Positions 35,401 through 45,656 of a DNA stretch of 64,000 bases are shown here, in pieces (the first letter of the stretch is position 1; each line of letters begins with the position of its first letter). The translations under genes and the position numbers were made by a program. The notes under the pieces were generated by a model, which searched no databases, was not told the DNA's origin, and saw nothing but the letters and a program-made list of their open reading frames with translations. The stretch covers positions 62,001 to 126,000 of the forward strand of contig QRDG01002510.1 in NCBI GenBank assembly GCA_012064385.1, written 5' to 3'. Source of the stretch: Puccinellia tenuiflora (lineage: Eukaryota > Streptophyta > Magnoliopsida > Poales > Poaceae).

Positions 35401-35664
35401 ATCGCCCTCAGCCGCATAGCCGTGTACCAGCAAGACCTGCGCAACTACCACGGTCGGCGACTGCGGCCTAGAGCATTCGTCCCAGGGGACCTGGTTCTCC
35501 GGCTCAAGCAGAAGAAGGTGCACAAACTCGCCTCCCCATGGGAGGGGCCATACATTGTGACAGAGGCAATCGGCAACGGAGCTTACCGCCTGAAGGACTC
35601 GAAGACAGGGACAGTCTGCAGCAATCCGTGGAACGTGGCACAGTTACGCCGCTTCTATGCCTGA
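32455..35664 (+). CDS. Tat Gypsy polymerase: RT, RNase H, integrase (open frame)
   Basis: This open frame of about 1070 codons (first ATG 32518) is in frame with the protease after one TAG. Reverse transcriptase has RMCVDFTAIN and the catalytic YVDD near residue 175, counting from the ATG. An archaeal-type RNase H starts near residue 462 (YFDGSKKFNSAGAG), with NNEAEYEAL and ESNEEADVLANLGS. Integrase has the zinc-binding HAGICGHH...CVGCQ (about 701-742) and the DDE triad at D771 (LDMVGP), D831 (TDNGTNF) and E867 (GQVEKAN), a D-X35-E spacing. It ends with a GDLVLR...WEGPYIV domain. All expected catalytic residues are present. It would be made only if the upstream stop is bypassed. Confidence 0.93.
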   Translation, partial: ESALVEFLRKNWKIFAWQPSDMPGIPRELAEHSLRVRKDARPVKQTLRRFAGPKRDAISKEIDRLLHAGFIREIKDSEWVANPVLVEKKKTKKLRMCVDFTAINKCCPKDHFPLPRIDQIVDSTAGCARLSFLDAYSGYQQIRMKVEDQEKTAFITPHGVFCYQMMPFGLKNAGATYQRTMQACLKELIGQIVQVYVDDIVVTTRTEDSLIDDLRKVFDALNEYQIKLNPEKCVFGVPAGELLGYLVSVRGIEANPEKVQNILDMPAPTKLHEVQRLAGRVASLSRFISKLGEKALPFYQLMKKADKFEWTEEAQDAFDKLKQTLTTPPVLVAPHENEPLYLYVAATNRVVSTILVVEREEEGKSHPVQRPVYYLSEVLTDSKQRYPHYQKLAYGVFMTSRKVVHYFSEHPITVVSSSALSDILTNPAATGRVAKWVVELGPWGLKYAHPKAIKAQVLPEFTTEWIEAQLPDEPDLSNAWTMYFDGSKKFNSAGAGVVLISPKGDKLKYVLQMKFPTPSNNEAEYEALIHGMRMAQNCGATRLMIYGDSYLVVQQTMKQCDAIADNMIAYRELYNQLEGLFDGCELRHIGRESNEEADVLANLGSDRAPVPPGVFLECITHRSIKVRPPPGPSTSTTSTANPPSTEKEVMEIMLVEPTWTSPYLAYMLHQRLSENPVEAKRIVRRSKGFTIINGELYKRSISGVLQRCIDPADGQAILLDIHAGICGHHASSRALVAKALRAGFYWPTAMQDAEELVKKCVGCQEFANKPYAPASALKTIPLAWPFAQWGLDMVGPFKKSSPGGHTHLLVAVDKFTKWIEAVPITSSTATSAVNFIRSIIFRFGVPHGIITDNGTNFTAEEFRDFCSEQGVKLSYASVSHPQSNGQVEKANGLVSKGIKKRLRVPLKRAAGAWVEELPSVLWSLRTTPNRSTQYTPFFMVYGAEAVLPCDIKFDAPRVVAYDESDAEEALEDDVDVLDEARDIALSRIAVYQQDLRNYHGRRLRPRAFVPGDLVLRLKQKKVHKLASPWEGPYIVTEAIGNGAYRLKDSKTGTVCSNPWNVAQLRRFYA

Positions 35665-35848
35665 TCAACCCCAGCTTGTAAGCTTCACCTTGTTAAGTAG
35701 CAGCAGGTTTCTTACGCACTCTTTCCCTCGCCAGGGTACCTAAGGGGACTGGAAGGGTTTTAACGAGGCGGCCTGTTTGCGAGAATCAATAAAGATATTT
35801 GAAGGAAAAGACTTGTCATTTCTTCCTTTGCGAGCAATCAACCTAAAT

Positions 35849-36458
35849 CCTAGGCCGCCACTCGAACCACTCGGGGGCTCGCGCCATACAGGCTAAGTCT
35901 AGCCTAGGCCGCCACTCGAATCACTCGGGGGCTGCGCCACACAGGCATAACTCGAAAATCCTAGGCCGCCACTCGAACCACTCGGGGGCTCGCGCCATAC
36001 AGGTCTAAGTCCAGCCTAGGCCGCCACTCGAATCACTCGGGGGCTGCACCACACAGGCATAACTCGAAAATCCTAGGCCGCCACTCGAATCACTCGGGGG
36101 CTTGCGCCATACAGGTCTAAGTCCAGCCTAGGCCGCCACTCGAATCACTCGGGGGCTGCGCCGCACAGGCATAACCCGAAAATCCTAGGCCGCCACTCGA
36201 ACCACTCGGGGGCTTGCGCCATACAGGTCTAAGTCCAGCCTAGGCCGCCACTCGAATCACTCGGGGGCTGCGCCACACAGGCATAACTCGAAAATCCTAG
36301 GCCGCCACTCGAACCACTCGGGGGCTCGCGCCACACAGGTCTAAGTCCATCCTAGGCCGCCACTCGAATCACTCGGGGGGCTGCGCCGCACAGGCATAAC
36401 CCAAAAACCCTAGGCCGCCACTCGATTCACTCGGGGGCTCGCGCCATACAGGTCTACG
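35849..36458 (+). repeat. Eleven-copy tandem array containing a polypurine-like word
   Basis: The roughly 56-bp units start CCTAGGCCGCCACTCGA and contain CACTCGGGGGCT. They alternate between a GCGCCACACAGGCATAACTC and a GCGCCATACAGGTCTAAGTC version. CACTCGGGGGCT is also the sequence directly before this element's 3' LTR (its polypurine tract). Confidence 0.93.
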
Positions 36459-36560
36459 AGTGCAAAATCACACATTATACATTTAGTGAACAACGTCACA
36501 TGGGCATACATACATGCATATTTATGTTACAAGCTAACATCATACAACAAACTGCTATTC

Positions 36561-37388
36561 TTAGTCGACAGGCTCTTCCTTTGGCGCATCCAGTGGCCCT
36601 ACAAGTCGCTCCGTATGATTCAGGATCTGTTGCATCGCCTGACGTGCAGCCTCAAGGGATTCAGCATAATCAGCATCTCTAGGCAAGCCATCAAGTATTC
36701 TGTCCAAGGGAACATGAGGTCGATGCAGTCGAACATAGGCAAACGCCGTGTTGGCCCCGGCAACAAGCTGACCGAAGACGACCTCCTTCAACGCCCTGCT
36801 ACTGCGGAACCTCTCCAACAGCGCAGGTAACCCAGTCGGCTGCTCACCAAGGGGGAAGAACACTTTGTTGATTTGCCAGAGTGCTTTCCTGCAACCTTCA
36901 AGAATGAACGCAGCTCGCCAGGTGCGATCCAGCATCCGTGCGAGTACACGGCCCTCTCCCTTGTGTACCCAGAATTGCCGAGCTTCGACCAAGTTACCTG
37001 TGGCTTCCATCTCCACGCGCTCGTTCACTCGAGTGTTTTCGGCTTGCCAGTCGGGGTTAACAACTGCAATTCACGGGTCAAGATGCAGAACAACACAAGC
37101 ATGAAGAAATCAAAGCGAAGCAGCTAGAGTCCAACCTTGCAGCTGTCGACATATCAGATCAATTTGGTCAAGAAGGAACCGTTCGCGCTGATTGAACGGC
37201 CCAGCGGAACGCGCCCTGAGGCGTTCAAGCTCCACTTCAGCTATCCGCAGCTTCGACTCAAGTTCAACGATCTTGTTCCTCATATAGTTAAGCACCCGCT
37301 GGTCGTTCACGCTTCGTGTGGAAGTTGGACCAGCTGGGTGCTGTTGGCGAGTGGGCACAGCAGAAGAGGTACCCTCACCCTCATTCAC
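36561..37388 (-). other. Antisense reading frames 2 in the Tat element 3' region
   Basis: Two minus-strand blocks look like exons. 37388-37133 encodes MNEGEGTSSAVPTRQQ followed by a coiled-coil-like YMRNKIVELESKLRIAEVE. 37028-36561 encodes an alpha-helical stretch with LARMLDRTWRAAFILEGC and a stop after KEEPVD. They lie opposite to pol in the 3' region, where Tat-lineage elements often carry extra antisense genes. Function is unknown; exon joining is inferred. Confidence 0.5.
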
Positions 37389-37586
37389 ACAGGTGGCCTC
37401 GGCGACTTCAGGAGCAGCATTTTCATCTGGCTGCCAAGTTATGTGGTGTCAAACAGAAGCCATATTCATTATAGCAAAAGACTCGACGAGGTACATTCAC
37501 ATGAAGGAATCAGAAAATGAATTGATAAAAAGACTTCATCAAGTTCACTACAAAAGGCGAATCAAAAGGGAACCCTACTACACAGA

Positions 37587-40241
37587 CTACACTGCAGACT
37601 CCGACTGCGAGCGACTCTTCTTGGAGGCTAACTCTGCAGCCCTGGCAAGCTTCTTCTCAAAGGTATCAATTAGCTTAACAGCTAACTGACTCGCTTTCGC
37701 CTTGACGCTGTTTAGCGACTTGGTCTTGCCATCGGGCTTTCGAGGAAAGTCGCTGACAACTGCCTCGAAGTCGCCTGCAACCTCATGACCAAGCAAAAGC
37801 CGGAAAGTGAACTCTGAGCCGCTTACCGTCTGAGCACGCGTGTAGTCCGCTAAGGTGGTCGCCTCGCCTTCAAACGGGGCCGCAAGTCCATCAACATCGG
37901 CCGGCAACGGCTGGTTGGGGAAGATGCCCCGATGCACACTCGCCAGGGCATCTTTCGACTTCTGCAGCGCCGCTGAAGATTGCTGCAGTGTAGTCGAAGC
38001 ATACGCATGGGCGCGGTCAACAAAGCCAACAGCCGTCTCCAGGTCGATATTCTCACTGGAAGTATCCTCTGGAGGAGCGCCTCCGCACGGCTCTGAACAA
38101 CGAAGATGACCACACTTGTGACACATCCGAAGTCAACACAAGACAAAGTAGGCAGTGAGCCGAGATACTTACCTCCGATTACATGGGCGAGCCCGAGCAA
38201 GCGTTCAACCTGGGTCTTCTCTAGTTCACCCCGGGTTTGCTCACGCTCTTGAGCTGCACCCAGGGACTTCTCCAGCTCGGCGACCCGCCTCGCCAGACTC
38301 TCCCTTTCGCCTGTGAATCACCGGAGCAAAGTCAAAAACAAAGATAGTCGACACACCTCCTGAATGCACGGGTTGGTACTCACTGTTGGCTCGCTCTAGA
38401 GCAATGCGGAGTCGACCCTCCTCCTCCATGCGCATGAAGGACTTGGCTCCCTCCAGCAGCTGGCGACAAAAAGGCTGTGCAAAGGAGCAAAAGTGTCAAT
38501 CTGCGCCCGACTATCCTAGTCACGCACATCTTCGGGGGCTACTCCCATCGGGAGCGCTGTTCGCGCACCCGACACAAGAATCTGCAAGGTTAAGACAGAA
38601 TATACTTACGTGCCCAAGCAGCTCAGCATCCACTGCAGTCGTATCAGCAGCTCTTTCTGGCCCCTTGGAGGTTGACGTCTTCAACGTCAAGGGATTATTG
38701 GCCTCAGGCGCCTCTTCGGGTGTCCCAGTGGTTCGCTCCGGGACAGCCGCGGATTGATGTTCCTCTTCTCGAGGTGAAGAGCCATCTCCACCAGTGTGAT
38801 GGCTGTGTAAAGAAGCAAAACTTCAGAAAAGCGTCCGAGGAGTCGAAAGAAGAACAAAGACAAAAAGGCGTACTCACAGAGGCTTACCTGTTGACATCTT
38901 CATCCTCGCTGCTCATGGGAGGAGATGCCATCCCCCCAAACCCAGCGGGCGGCGCTGAATTTAGTGGAGGCACGGACAGCGGATCTACCGGCTCACTCGC
39001 ATCGGAGGATGAGTCGCGGGCTTCCTTGTCCTCCGCAACCACTTCCTTCAAAGGTGACGACCCCGAGGTGGAGTCGACATTCTTTCGTCTTAGCCGCTTC
39101 CGCAGCGGCTCTTCGTCTTCATCATCCTCTTCCACTTCCTCATTCGGTGAGTGAGCAGAAGGGAGTTCGTCTTCATCGTCGTCCTGCTCGACGACTGTGG
39201 CCTCGTCGTGAGGTCCATTCTCCATCAGCGGAGGAAGGCTCACATAAGCCCTTCGATCCTGACGAGCAGCGAGGAGTCAAGAAAAACAGTCGACTAAAGC
39301 AAAGCAAAGAGAGTTCAAGGTGCTTACCTCAGGTACGGGGTTGTTTGGCCCGTATGGTTCGACCGGGCAGTTAACATTGCACGGATCGGCGGCCCGAAGG
39401 CTGGTGATGTTCTTCACCTTAGTCGCGATCTGTGCATCATCAAGCGAGGTGTCGACTGCGAGCTCCCACATTGGTTGCCCGCGTCGACGCAGCGGCTGCA
39501 CCTTCAGCTTGTGGAAAGTCGCGATAAGGTGAATGCCACCTGTCTCGCGTCCGAGCGTCGTCAGCAACCCGTGGAGCAGCGCCAGCAGTGGCTTGGTCGA
39601 CTCCTTGTCCTCCTTTGACAGAGGGTGCGACCAGGCCTTGGTCCTTCGCAGAGGTCGATCAGCGGCGAACTCGGGAAGGCCTTCTTGGTCCCACTTGATG
39701 TAGAACCATTTCTTCCGCCAGTTCTAGACGGAGTCAGATTTCTTCAGCTGGAAGAAGCATGTGTCGCCGCGCAGCTGGATTCTGAAGCCGCCCACGGGGA
39801 ACGTCTGCTTCGACCGCCCCACCATCCGTCGCACCATGAAGAGCGACTTCCACAGGTTCCAGTTGGGTGCGATCCCCAAAAAGCACTCGCATAACACAAT
39901 AAAACTCGCGATGCTCAATACGCTGTTGGGATTCAGATCATGGATCTGAATCCCATAGGCGTAAAGAAGACCACGAACAAAATTGTGGACGGGGAACCCG
40001 AAGCCCCGTGGAAGAATTCCACGAAGCACACGCGCTCCCCATCGCGAGGAGAGGGGATCACATCCTTACCGGGGGCGCGCGTCGTCGCCGTGCTCGTCGG
40101 CGGCAGCAATCCTTGTTCGCGGAGGGTGTCCAGCTCCGCCGCCTTCACGGACGATTTCCCCCAGTCGCCCTCCAACTTCTTCATGCCGGCGTCGTCGCCG
40201 GCGGCGGAGCCTTCCGCTCCCTTCACCCTCTTCTGGCCCAT
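37587..40241 (-). pseudogene. Antisense multi-exon gene with 'putative gypsy type transposon' domain (PF04195-like)
   Basis: From MGQKRVKGAEGSAAGDD at 40241 the minus strand reads into a domain matching the family called Transposase_28 or putative gypsy-type transposon. Key blocks are RGFGFPVHNFVRGLLYAYGI and FIVLCECFLGIAPNWNLW. A one-base frameshift near 40015 precedes it, and a TAG at 39724-39726 falls between KKSDSV and NWRKKWFYIK. Predicted exons are about 40241-39328, 39258-38888 (acidic, then basic RKRLRRK) and 38802-38610, two short ones at about 38475-38180, and a last one ending at 37587. Splice sites follow GT-AG (for example CTGAG|GTAAGC at 39328). Tat-lineage elements are known to carry such antisense genes 3' of pol; the function is unknown. 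Confidence 0.7.
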
Positions 40242-40379
40242 GGTGCTAGCGGGGGAGGAGAGAGTTTCTGGTGAACTGGGCGCAAGGGCAGCAATGGAGG
40301 AACAGCACTGGAGGAGAAAGCAGAGGAGATGGCGGCGAAATGAGGAAGGCGTGAACTATTCCCCACCGCGGTGAAAATT

Positions 40380-41203
40380 ATGTACCGCGGGGTCAGTTCA
40401 TCCTGGCCGTCCTCCACGACGCGGCAATTCGAGGCAACATCCGGCCGTCCACAGTGTCGCGCGGAGATAGCAACCGTCGCCGGCCACGCCGCCCACTACG
40501 CGCGGGAATCGAGGCGCCATCATCATACCATGAAAATTTCGCGCCCAACGGTCAGAACAGTCAATACTGGCACCGGGACCACTCTGTTACGTCCCATCGG
40601 ATGCAGAGCACGCCGAAAACATCAGCCCTGACATCATCAGCGGAGGCGTGTCAAGTAAGCTAACGGGCTGATGGAGCACCCGGACAGTTTTTTCGAGTGC
40701 AACAAGGAACAGTAAGCTCTGAGAGCTGAGTCGACTCGATAATCCATTCGAGTGAGACAAGTACATAGTAAGCTTTACAAAGCTGATGACACCCGAATTC
40801 ATCATTCGAGTGGACTCCAACCAGTAAGCTTTCAGAGCTGAGTTTAAGTCGATTCCGTAGGCCATCAAGGCTGAGTACAAAGTAAGTCGAGCAAGGCCAG
40901 TTTTGACTTGGGCATTTCGAGTCATCTTTTTACTCCCATCGGGAGCGAGCTTTTCGACTGAAGAAAAATTGAGTTTAACCTCAATTGCAAGCAATTCAGC
41001 TTAATCTCGGGGGCTACTCCCATCGGGAGCGCTGTTCGCGCACCCGATGACTAAGGACAACGACAGTCGAAAGCTGGCGAGTCAAGAAGATCATGAAGCG
41101 CACTCGATTATTCAAGACAGTAGCAGCCGAAGATTGGCTCGTGAAGGAGTCAGGTGGCATGCCCGGAGGAAGGAGTCCTTTACTCGACTCTGCGATTCGA
41201 CTA
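40380..41203 (+). other. 3' non-coding region of the Tat element
   Basis: No gene is visible. The GGGGGCTACTCCCATCGGGA hairpin motif occurs at about 41009-41028 and, in part, near 40930. Direct repeats of AGTAAGCT with nearby CGAGTG words lie at 40700-40890. Confidence 0.5.
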
Positions 41204-41219
41204 AGCACTCGGGGGCTAC
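41204..41219 (+). promoter_or_regulatory. Polypurine tract of the Tat element
   Basis: AGCACTCGGGGGCTAC directly precedes the 3' LTR. The G-run would prime plus-strand synthesis. The same word precedes the 3' LTR of the outer non-autonomous element (21221-21233). Confidence 0.7.
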
Positions 41220-41637
41220 TGTCGTGGGGCTACCTTTCGGGTACCCCACGGTGGTAGTACCTGGGTCACGCCAAGAGAGGCCCATGAAGTGTACCATGTG
41301 GCCCAAGTAGCTGGTTAGGCCGGTGATGATCTTCCTTATTCTGTAACGTGCAATCCGCACCGTCCACCCGAGACCTGGCCTGTGATATAAAGTCCAGGAG
41401 GGTGCGTCATCTAGGTCAAGCAAGCAGCACACAAACCCTAGCGGGATTGCATCTCGCCATTGTAGCCACCTCGATAATACCATACAAGCAGGAGTAGGTC
41501 TTTACCTCACCTCGAGGGGCCGAACCTGGGTAAACTCGCCCCCTGTTAGCCGTCTTAGCCACCAACGTTCATACTCTCTCCCCCTCAATCAACCCGGGGT
41601 ACACAACCTTGGGATTTGCCGAGTCCACTACTCGTCA
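41220..41637 (+). repeat. 3' LTR of the Tat Gypsy element
   Basis: No difference from 28695-29112 was seen on visual comparison. It is followed by the ATAAT target duplication. Confidence 0.97.
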
Positions 41638-44600
41638 ATAATACTCAAGCATGATATAATGGTATTGAAATTAGAATTAAAGAGATGCGCCGACCTAGCT
41701 CGTACTACTTACCTTGACTTGATGAAAACTAAGCTCGTTTTTAAATTCACCAAGTGTCCTCTTGATGAAACTTTTCCAAATCCTGCCCAACAAAACAAAT
41801 GAATAAATGAGTTATTAGTTACTTGATATCTCGGTAAATGAACAAAAGAGACCGATATAGTGTGATAATGGTTGAAATTACCTTTGGAGCACATCTTTAA
41901 TTATTTGGTACTTCTCTTCGGGTGTATCCAATGAGTCGTGGAGTTCAACTCTTCTAGAGTCAACTTCAATGATTAACCGAATGTAATGGAAGCTGCGCAC
42001 ACGTTTATATACGTCAGTAACTCATTAGTTACAACTAACATCGAGTAACTCATCAGTTACAGTCTTACCCGAAGTTGTAAGGAAACAGTATCTTCTTTTT
42101 GTAATGTTGCCTTTGTATGAACCTTAGCAAGTTGCTCTCCGTTTCCTGGGGGAACTCTAGTAGCAATTTTTCATTAATTCGTACGGGGTTAACGAACCCA
42201 ATGTGAAATATTCCTTTTTCGTCACATTCATGACTCTTCATTCCTCATAATAGCGTAGTGAGCATAATTATAGGCAATGAACGAGCTACGCTACAGACTT
42301 TATTATGGAAACAAATGAATTGAATCACTTACAGACAATAGGTACCGACGATACTCAAGTCGAGGGCGTCAAGCTTGTATAACTGATAGATTTCTTGAAG
42401 ATAAATCGCCATATCGTCTTTACCAATGTAATGCTCTTCTCTAACTTTCACAAGGATCATTAATCGCTCTTCCTTTGTGACTTCCAAGTACCAGTCATGC
42501 AGTATTCGCATTTGTTTTGGTAGAAAATTGATCTGATCAGGTGGCACCAGAGACTTCCCGTATTCCCGTTCCCATACTACTTCCAACATAGGCCACATAT
42601 CTCTGCCGAGTATTCCTGTTTCCAGTTGAGAAAGAGAAATACCAACTTCTACAGCAAATTTCGCCCTCATATTGGGTGGTATAGCTGCAATGTCCGCCGC
42701 CAAGCCCTGATTAGTGGGTAACACCTTGAGCGGGGAGATCGACTGTTTTGCCTGTTGTCCGAGCTGGGCAACGTCTCTTTTCCCGCTGGCACTACTACTT
42801 TTCTTCTGTCGGGAGCTAACTTTCCTCATACATCGCAAATAGTCATCAGCCTTATTTATCTCAAATTGCGATGGCTGCTGAAGAAAGCCCTTAGCCCACT
42901 TTATGGCTTCCGTCTTAAATGTTTGCTTTGGCTCAGGCTTTTTCAGTGCAAACTGTCTTTTCACCTCGGCGTCCACGATCACGGTGTTTTCCTCAACAGT
43001 CCGGTCGTAAGCTCGGACGGGAGGAGCCGGCGGTACTTTTGGGAGGGGCTCCTATCGGGGTCCGTGTCGGTTACCCATAAAAAATGAAGGAGTGCGTTTC
43101 CTCTTTTGGCTCTGAGCCTTAGTGAGCGGAGGCGGTGGAGGCGGCGGAGTCGGCTGAGGAGTCGGGTGATGCGGCGGTGGAGATCGAGGTGGACTCGTGC
43201 TGTGGTGGTCGTCCCTCTCGTCATCATGTGGACTTGGAGGTGGCGAATGGCGACTCGGAGGAGACGGCGGTGGCCTTGGCGCCGAGCCTGGAAGCACGAT
43301 GTATTTCTTGCGCCATAGATTGATACCACCCCCGACGTCTCCCAGTGTCCTCTCATCATCAGCTCCAGGGATGTCAAGCTCCATTGATTCATATCCGGGT
43401 AGAACCTGATCCACGCCTACACGACCATAGCCATCTGGAATCGCATTGCAATGCCACCGTGCTGTAGATTCACAAGTTAAAGCATAGCCGTCCGCCACCT
43501 TGAAGGATAAGTTCCTCACTCCCACATGTAGCTCACAACTTTTCTTCTCCCTGATATCATCCACGGGGTAGCGATCCATTGGTGCCTCATCAGCACCGAC
43601 CGCCGTGGAAGCCACTGAGCTTCTCTGCTGAGATGGGCCGGCTTCATGACTATCTTGCTGCAGCTGATGAGTTGGCCCTTGCTCGCGCAATTCCTCTATT
43701 TGCTTCTGTTGGTTCTTTACGATAGCAAGTATTTCCTCGTTCTGTTTTTCCAGGTTGTTCAATCGGGCTTCCTCCACCTGCTCCCTCTTCTTCTTTGCTC
43801 TCGCTCGGCTTCTATAAGATTCACGGTCCTCGAGAAACCCAAGGCTCCACGGCACATCTGGTCCAAAGCCTCGTGTTCTTCCGCCTTTTTCAGGATTCTT
43901 GAGGGCCTTTGTCAGCTCGTCCCTCTCTCTGTCGGGAATAAACTTTCCCAATTGAACCTCGGCGATTGCTTCAGCAACTGCTTGCTGGGCTATAGAATTT
44001 TTTTCTTTTCATCATGTTTGAACTCCCCTGTTTCCATGTCATACTCCACCCCATGCCCAAGTAAGAAATTTCTTGCCCTATGGGGCATGGAATCTCTAGC
44101 TGGAATGATCCCTTTATCACGCATGGCGGCCTCATTTTGATCCCACTTAGGCTCGGCAGTTCTGTAGCCACCTGTCCCCATCTTATAGTGATATTTCTTT
44201 TTCTTTGCATTTCCTTATTCTTTTCTGACCTTTGCCTAGCTAGTTCCGAATTCTTGTACTCCAGAAATGAGTCCCAGTGAGCCTGCTGCCTCTCTAGTGT
44301 GCCAGTGAAATCTGGAGCTTTTTTATCTTTGACATACGCACGGTATAATCTGTTCTTGTACTTATTGAATTGTTCAGCCATCTTCTTAAGAGCGAAATGC
44401 TTGACTGCTTTCCTCATGGCTGTTGTCTTTGCTACATCATCTTCGAAGACCGGTAGGGTGAAATGTGCAATTAGCTTGTTCCAAAGATCATCTTTTGATC
44501 TGTCGTCGACATAACTAACTCCCTCTAGCTTTTTCTGCTTATGCCATTCCTGAACGCTGATCGCGACATTGTCCCTAACAATAACTTCGCATTGATGCAC

Positions 44601-45212
44601 AAACTTATTTGCATTCGTTTGGGGGAAGCAATGGTTGGCCATGTGAAGAGACGACCTCAATTATGAGATGCTCATCTTTGTCCATCCCTTTCGCATGGCC
44701 CTGTTTACTTTTAACAGATTTGGTCGATGCAGAGGTCTAAAATAAGAAACATTCGTTAATACATATATATACAATTCTATTATTGCATCTGATCAACAGA
44801 GGCTTAATATACCTCTCCAGACGGTGGATGTCCACCAGTTTCCGAGTCGTTATCACACTCATGGCTCATTTGCGCTTCGTTTTCCGCCTCCATTCCCTGA
44901 CCGTACTCGTTCAAAAATTGTGAGCCGTCTTCTGCTCCGATGTCTTTTGCTCCGATGTCTTCTGCTCCATCGACCTCGGATTGCCATACAATGGCAAAAA
45001 TGTCCTCTTCATTGTCTCTGCTGTTGAATGGATCCATTGCTTAACTATTACAAAAGTAAGATAAAGCAATGTTAGCATTAGCCGAATAATTCAAAGTAGG
45101 GAACATTGTTTTCCTCATTTTACAAAAGCAACATTGATCAAATATGCAAAAGTATCAGTAATACATGTAGAATAATCCAGTTACATAGCTCGGGTCCATT
45201 TTTATTTAACCC

Positions 45213-45539
45213 TTATACATCACGAGTAATATCACTAATACATCTCAAACTAACTTCGACCGGTTCCTGAGCCCCGGGGTGCTGAGCCGCCGGCGCTGCG
45301 CATCCAAAGAGAAGGAACCTCACAGGGTCATAGCTCACATGATAAGGAACCCTCTGAAGAAACGACCATCTATTGCTATAATGCCTATCCAATAGATACA
45401 TGTAGCGACGGACGTGCTCGTCCTCCTCCCTGATACGGCGATAGCGACCAGAAGGTAGCACCTCCCAGTGCCAGCCCGACGGAGCCCAGTCCCGCACATC
45501 GCCCCTCTGGTCCAACAGGGACATCGTCGCCGAGAACAA
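45213..45539 (-). CDS. Small CACTA-associated open frame, unknown function
   Basis: The 108 codons start MFSATMSLLDQRGDVRDWAP and contain HEVL-like and HVRRYMYLLDRHYSNRWSF blocks, ending CISDITRDV. It lies upstream of the second CACTA gene on the same strand and may be an upstream exon or a separate small protein. I recognise no domain. The codon pattern is coding-like, with no stop until the natural end. Confidence 0.4.
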   Translation of the reverse strand: MFSATMSLLDQRGDVRDWAPSGWHWEVLPSGRYRRIREEDEHVRRYMYLLDRHYSNRWSFLQRVPYHVSYDPVRFLLFGCAAPAAQHPGAQEPVEVSLRCISDITRDV

Positions 45540-45656
45540 TAAACTAAAAACACCTACGTCAAAATTTCTATTTCTACACTAAAAAGGTAATACTACAAAA
45601 GTAATACTAAAAAAGTAATACTAAAAAATTAGGTTAAAAAACTAGTGTAAAATTGA

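Larger units (their letters stand above)
28695..41637 (+). mobile_element. Tat-lineage Ty3/Gypsy retrotransposon, 12.9 kb, very recent insertion
   Basis: The two 418-bp LTRs (28695-29112 and 41220-41637) appear identical base for base. The target duplication ATAAT lies at 28690-28694 and 41638-41642. The order is primer site, gag, protease, RT, RNase H, integrase, an 11-fold repeat array, then a region of about 5 kb with antisense genes, polypurine tract and 3' LTR. An RNase H of the FDGSKKFNSAGAGVV type and additional antisense genes 3' of pol are hallmarks of the Tat lineage. Despite the identical LTRs, gag-pro carries a stop and a frameshift. Confidence 0.95.
28345..45037 (-). pseudogene. 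CACTA second gene: coiled-coil protein with C-terminal Ulp1/C48-like protease domain
   Basis: This minus-strand multi-exon gene is of the kind that accompanies TNPD in grass CACTA elements. The blocks in order are: an acidic start MDPFNSRDNEEDIF at 45037; a plant transposase (En/Spm-type) block with ISVQEWHKQKK and DDLWNKLIAHFTLP; a coiled coil (LNNLEKQNEEILAIVKNQQK); a proline-rich linker (43080-43330); and a Ulp1-like end with FHYIRLIIEVDSRRVELHDS (41900-42000). The presumed catalytic cysteine is in SGSNLCAYFVCEWI (28600-28660), and the last exon ends IINPKGKIQ at 28345. Frameshifts near 44180, 43980 and 43050, and one near 44620, make it a probable pseudogene. The Gypsy at 28695-41637 sits in the intron just before the cysteine exon. 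Confidence 0.75.
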
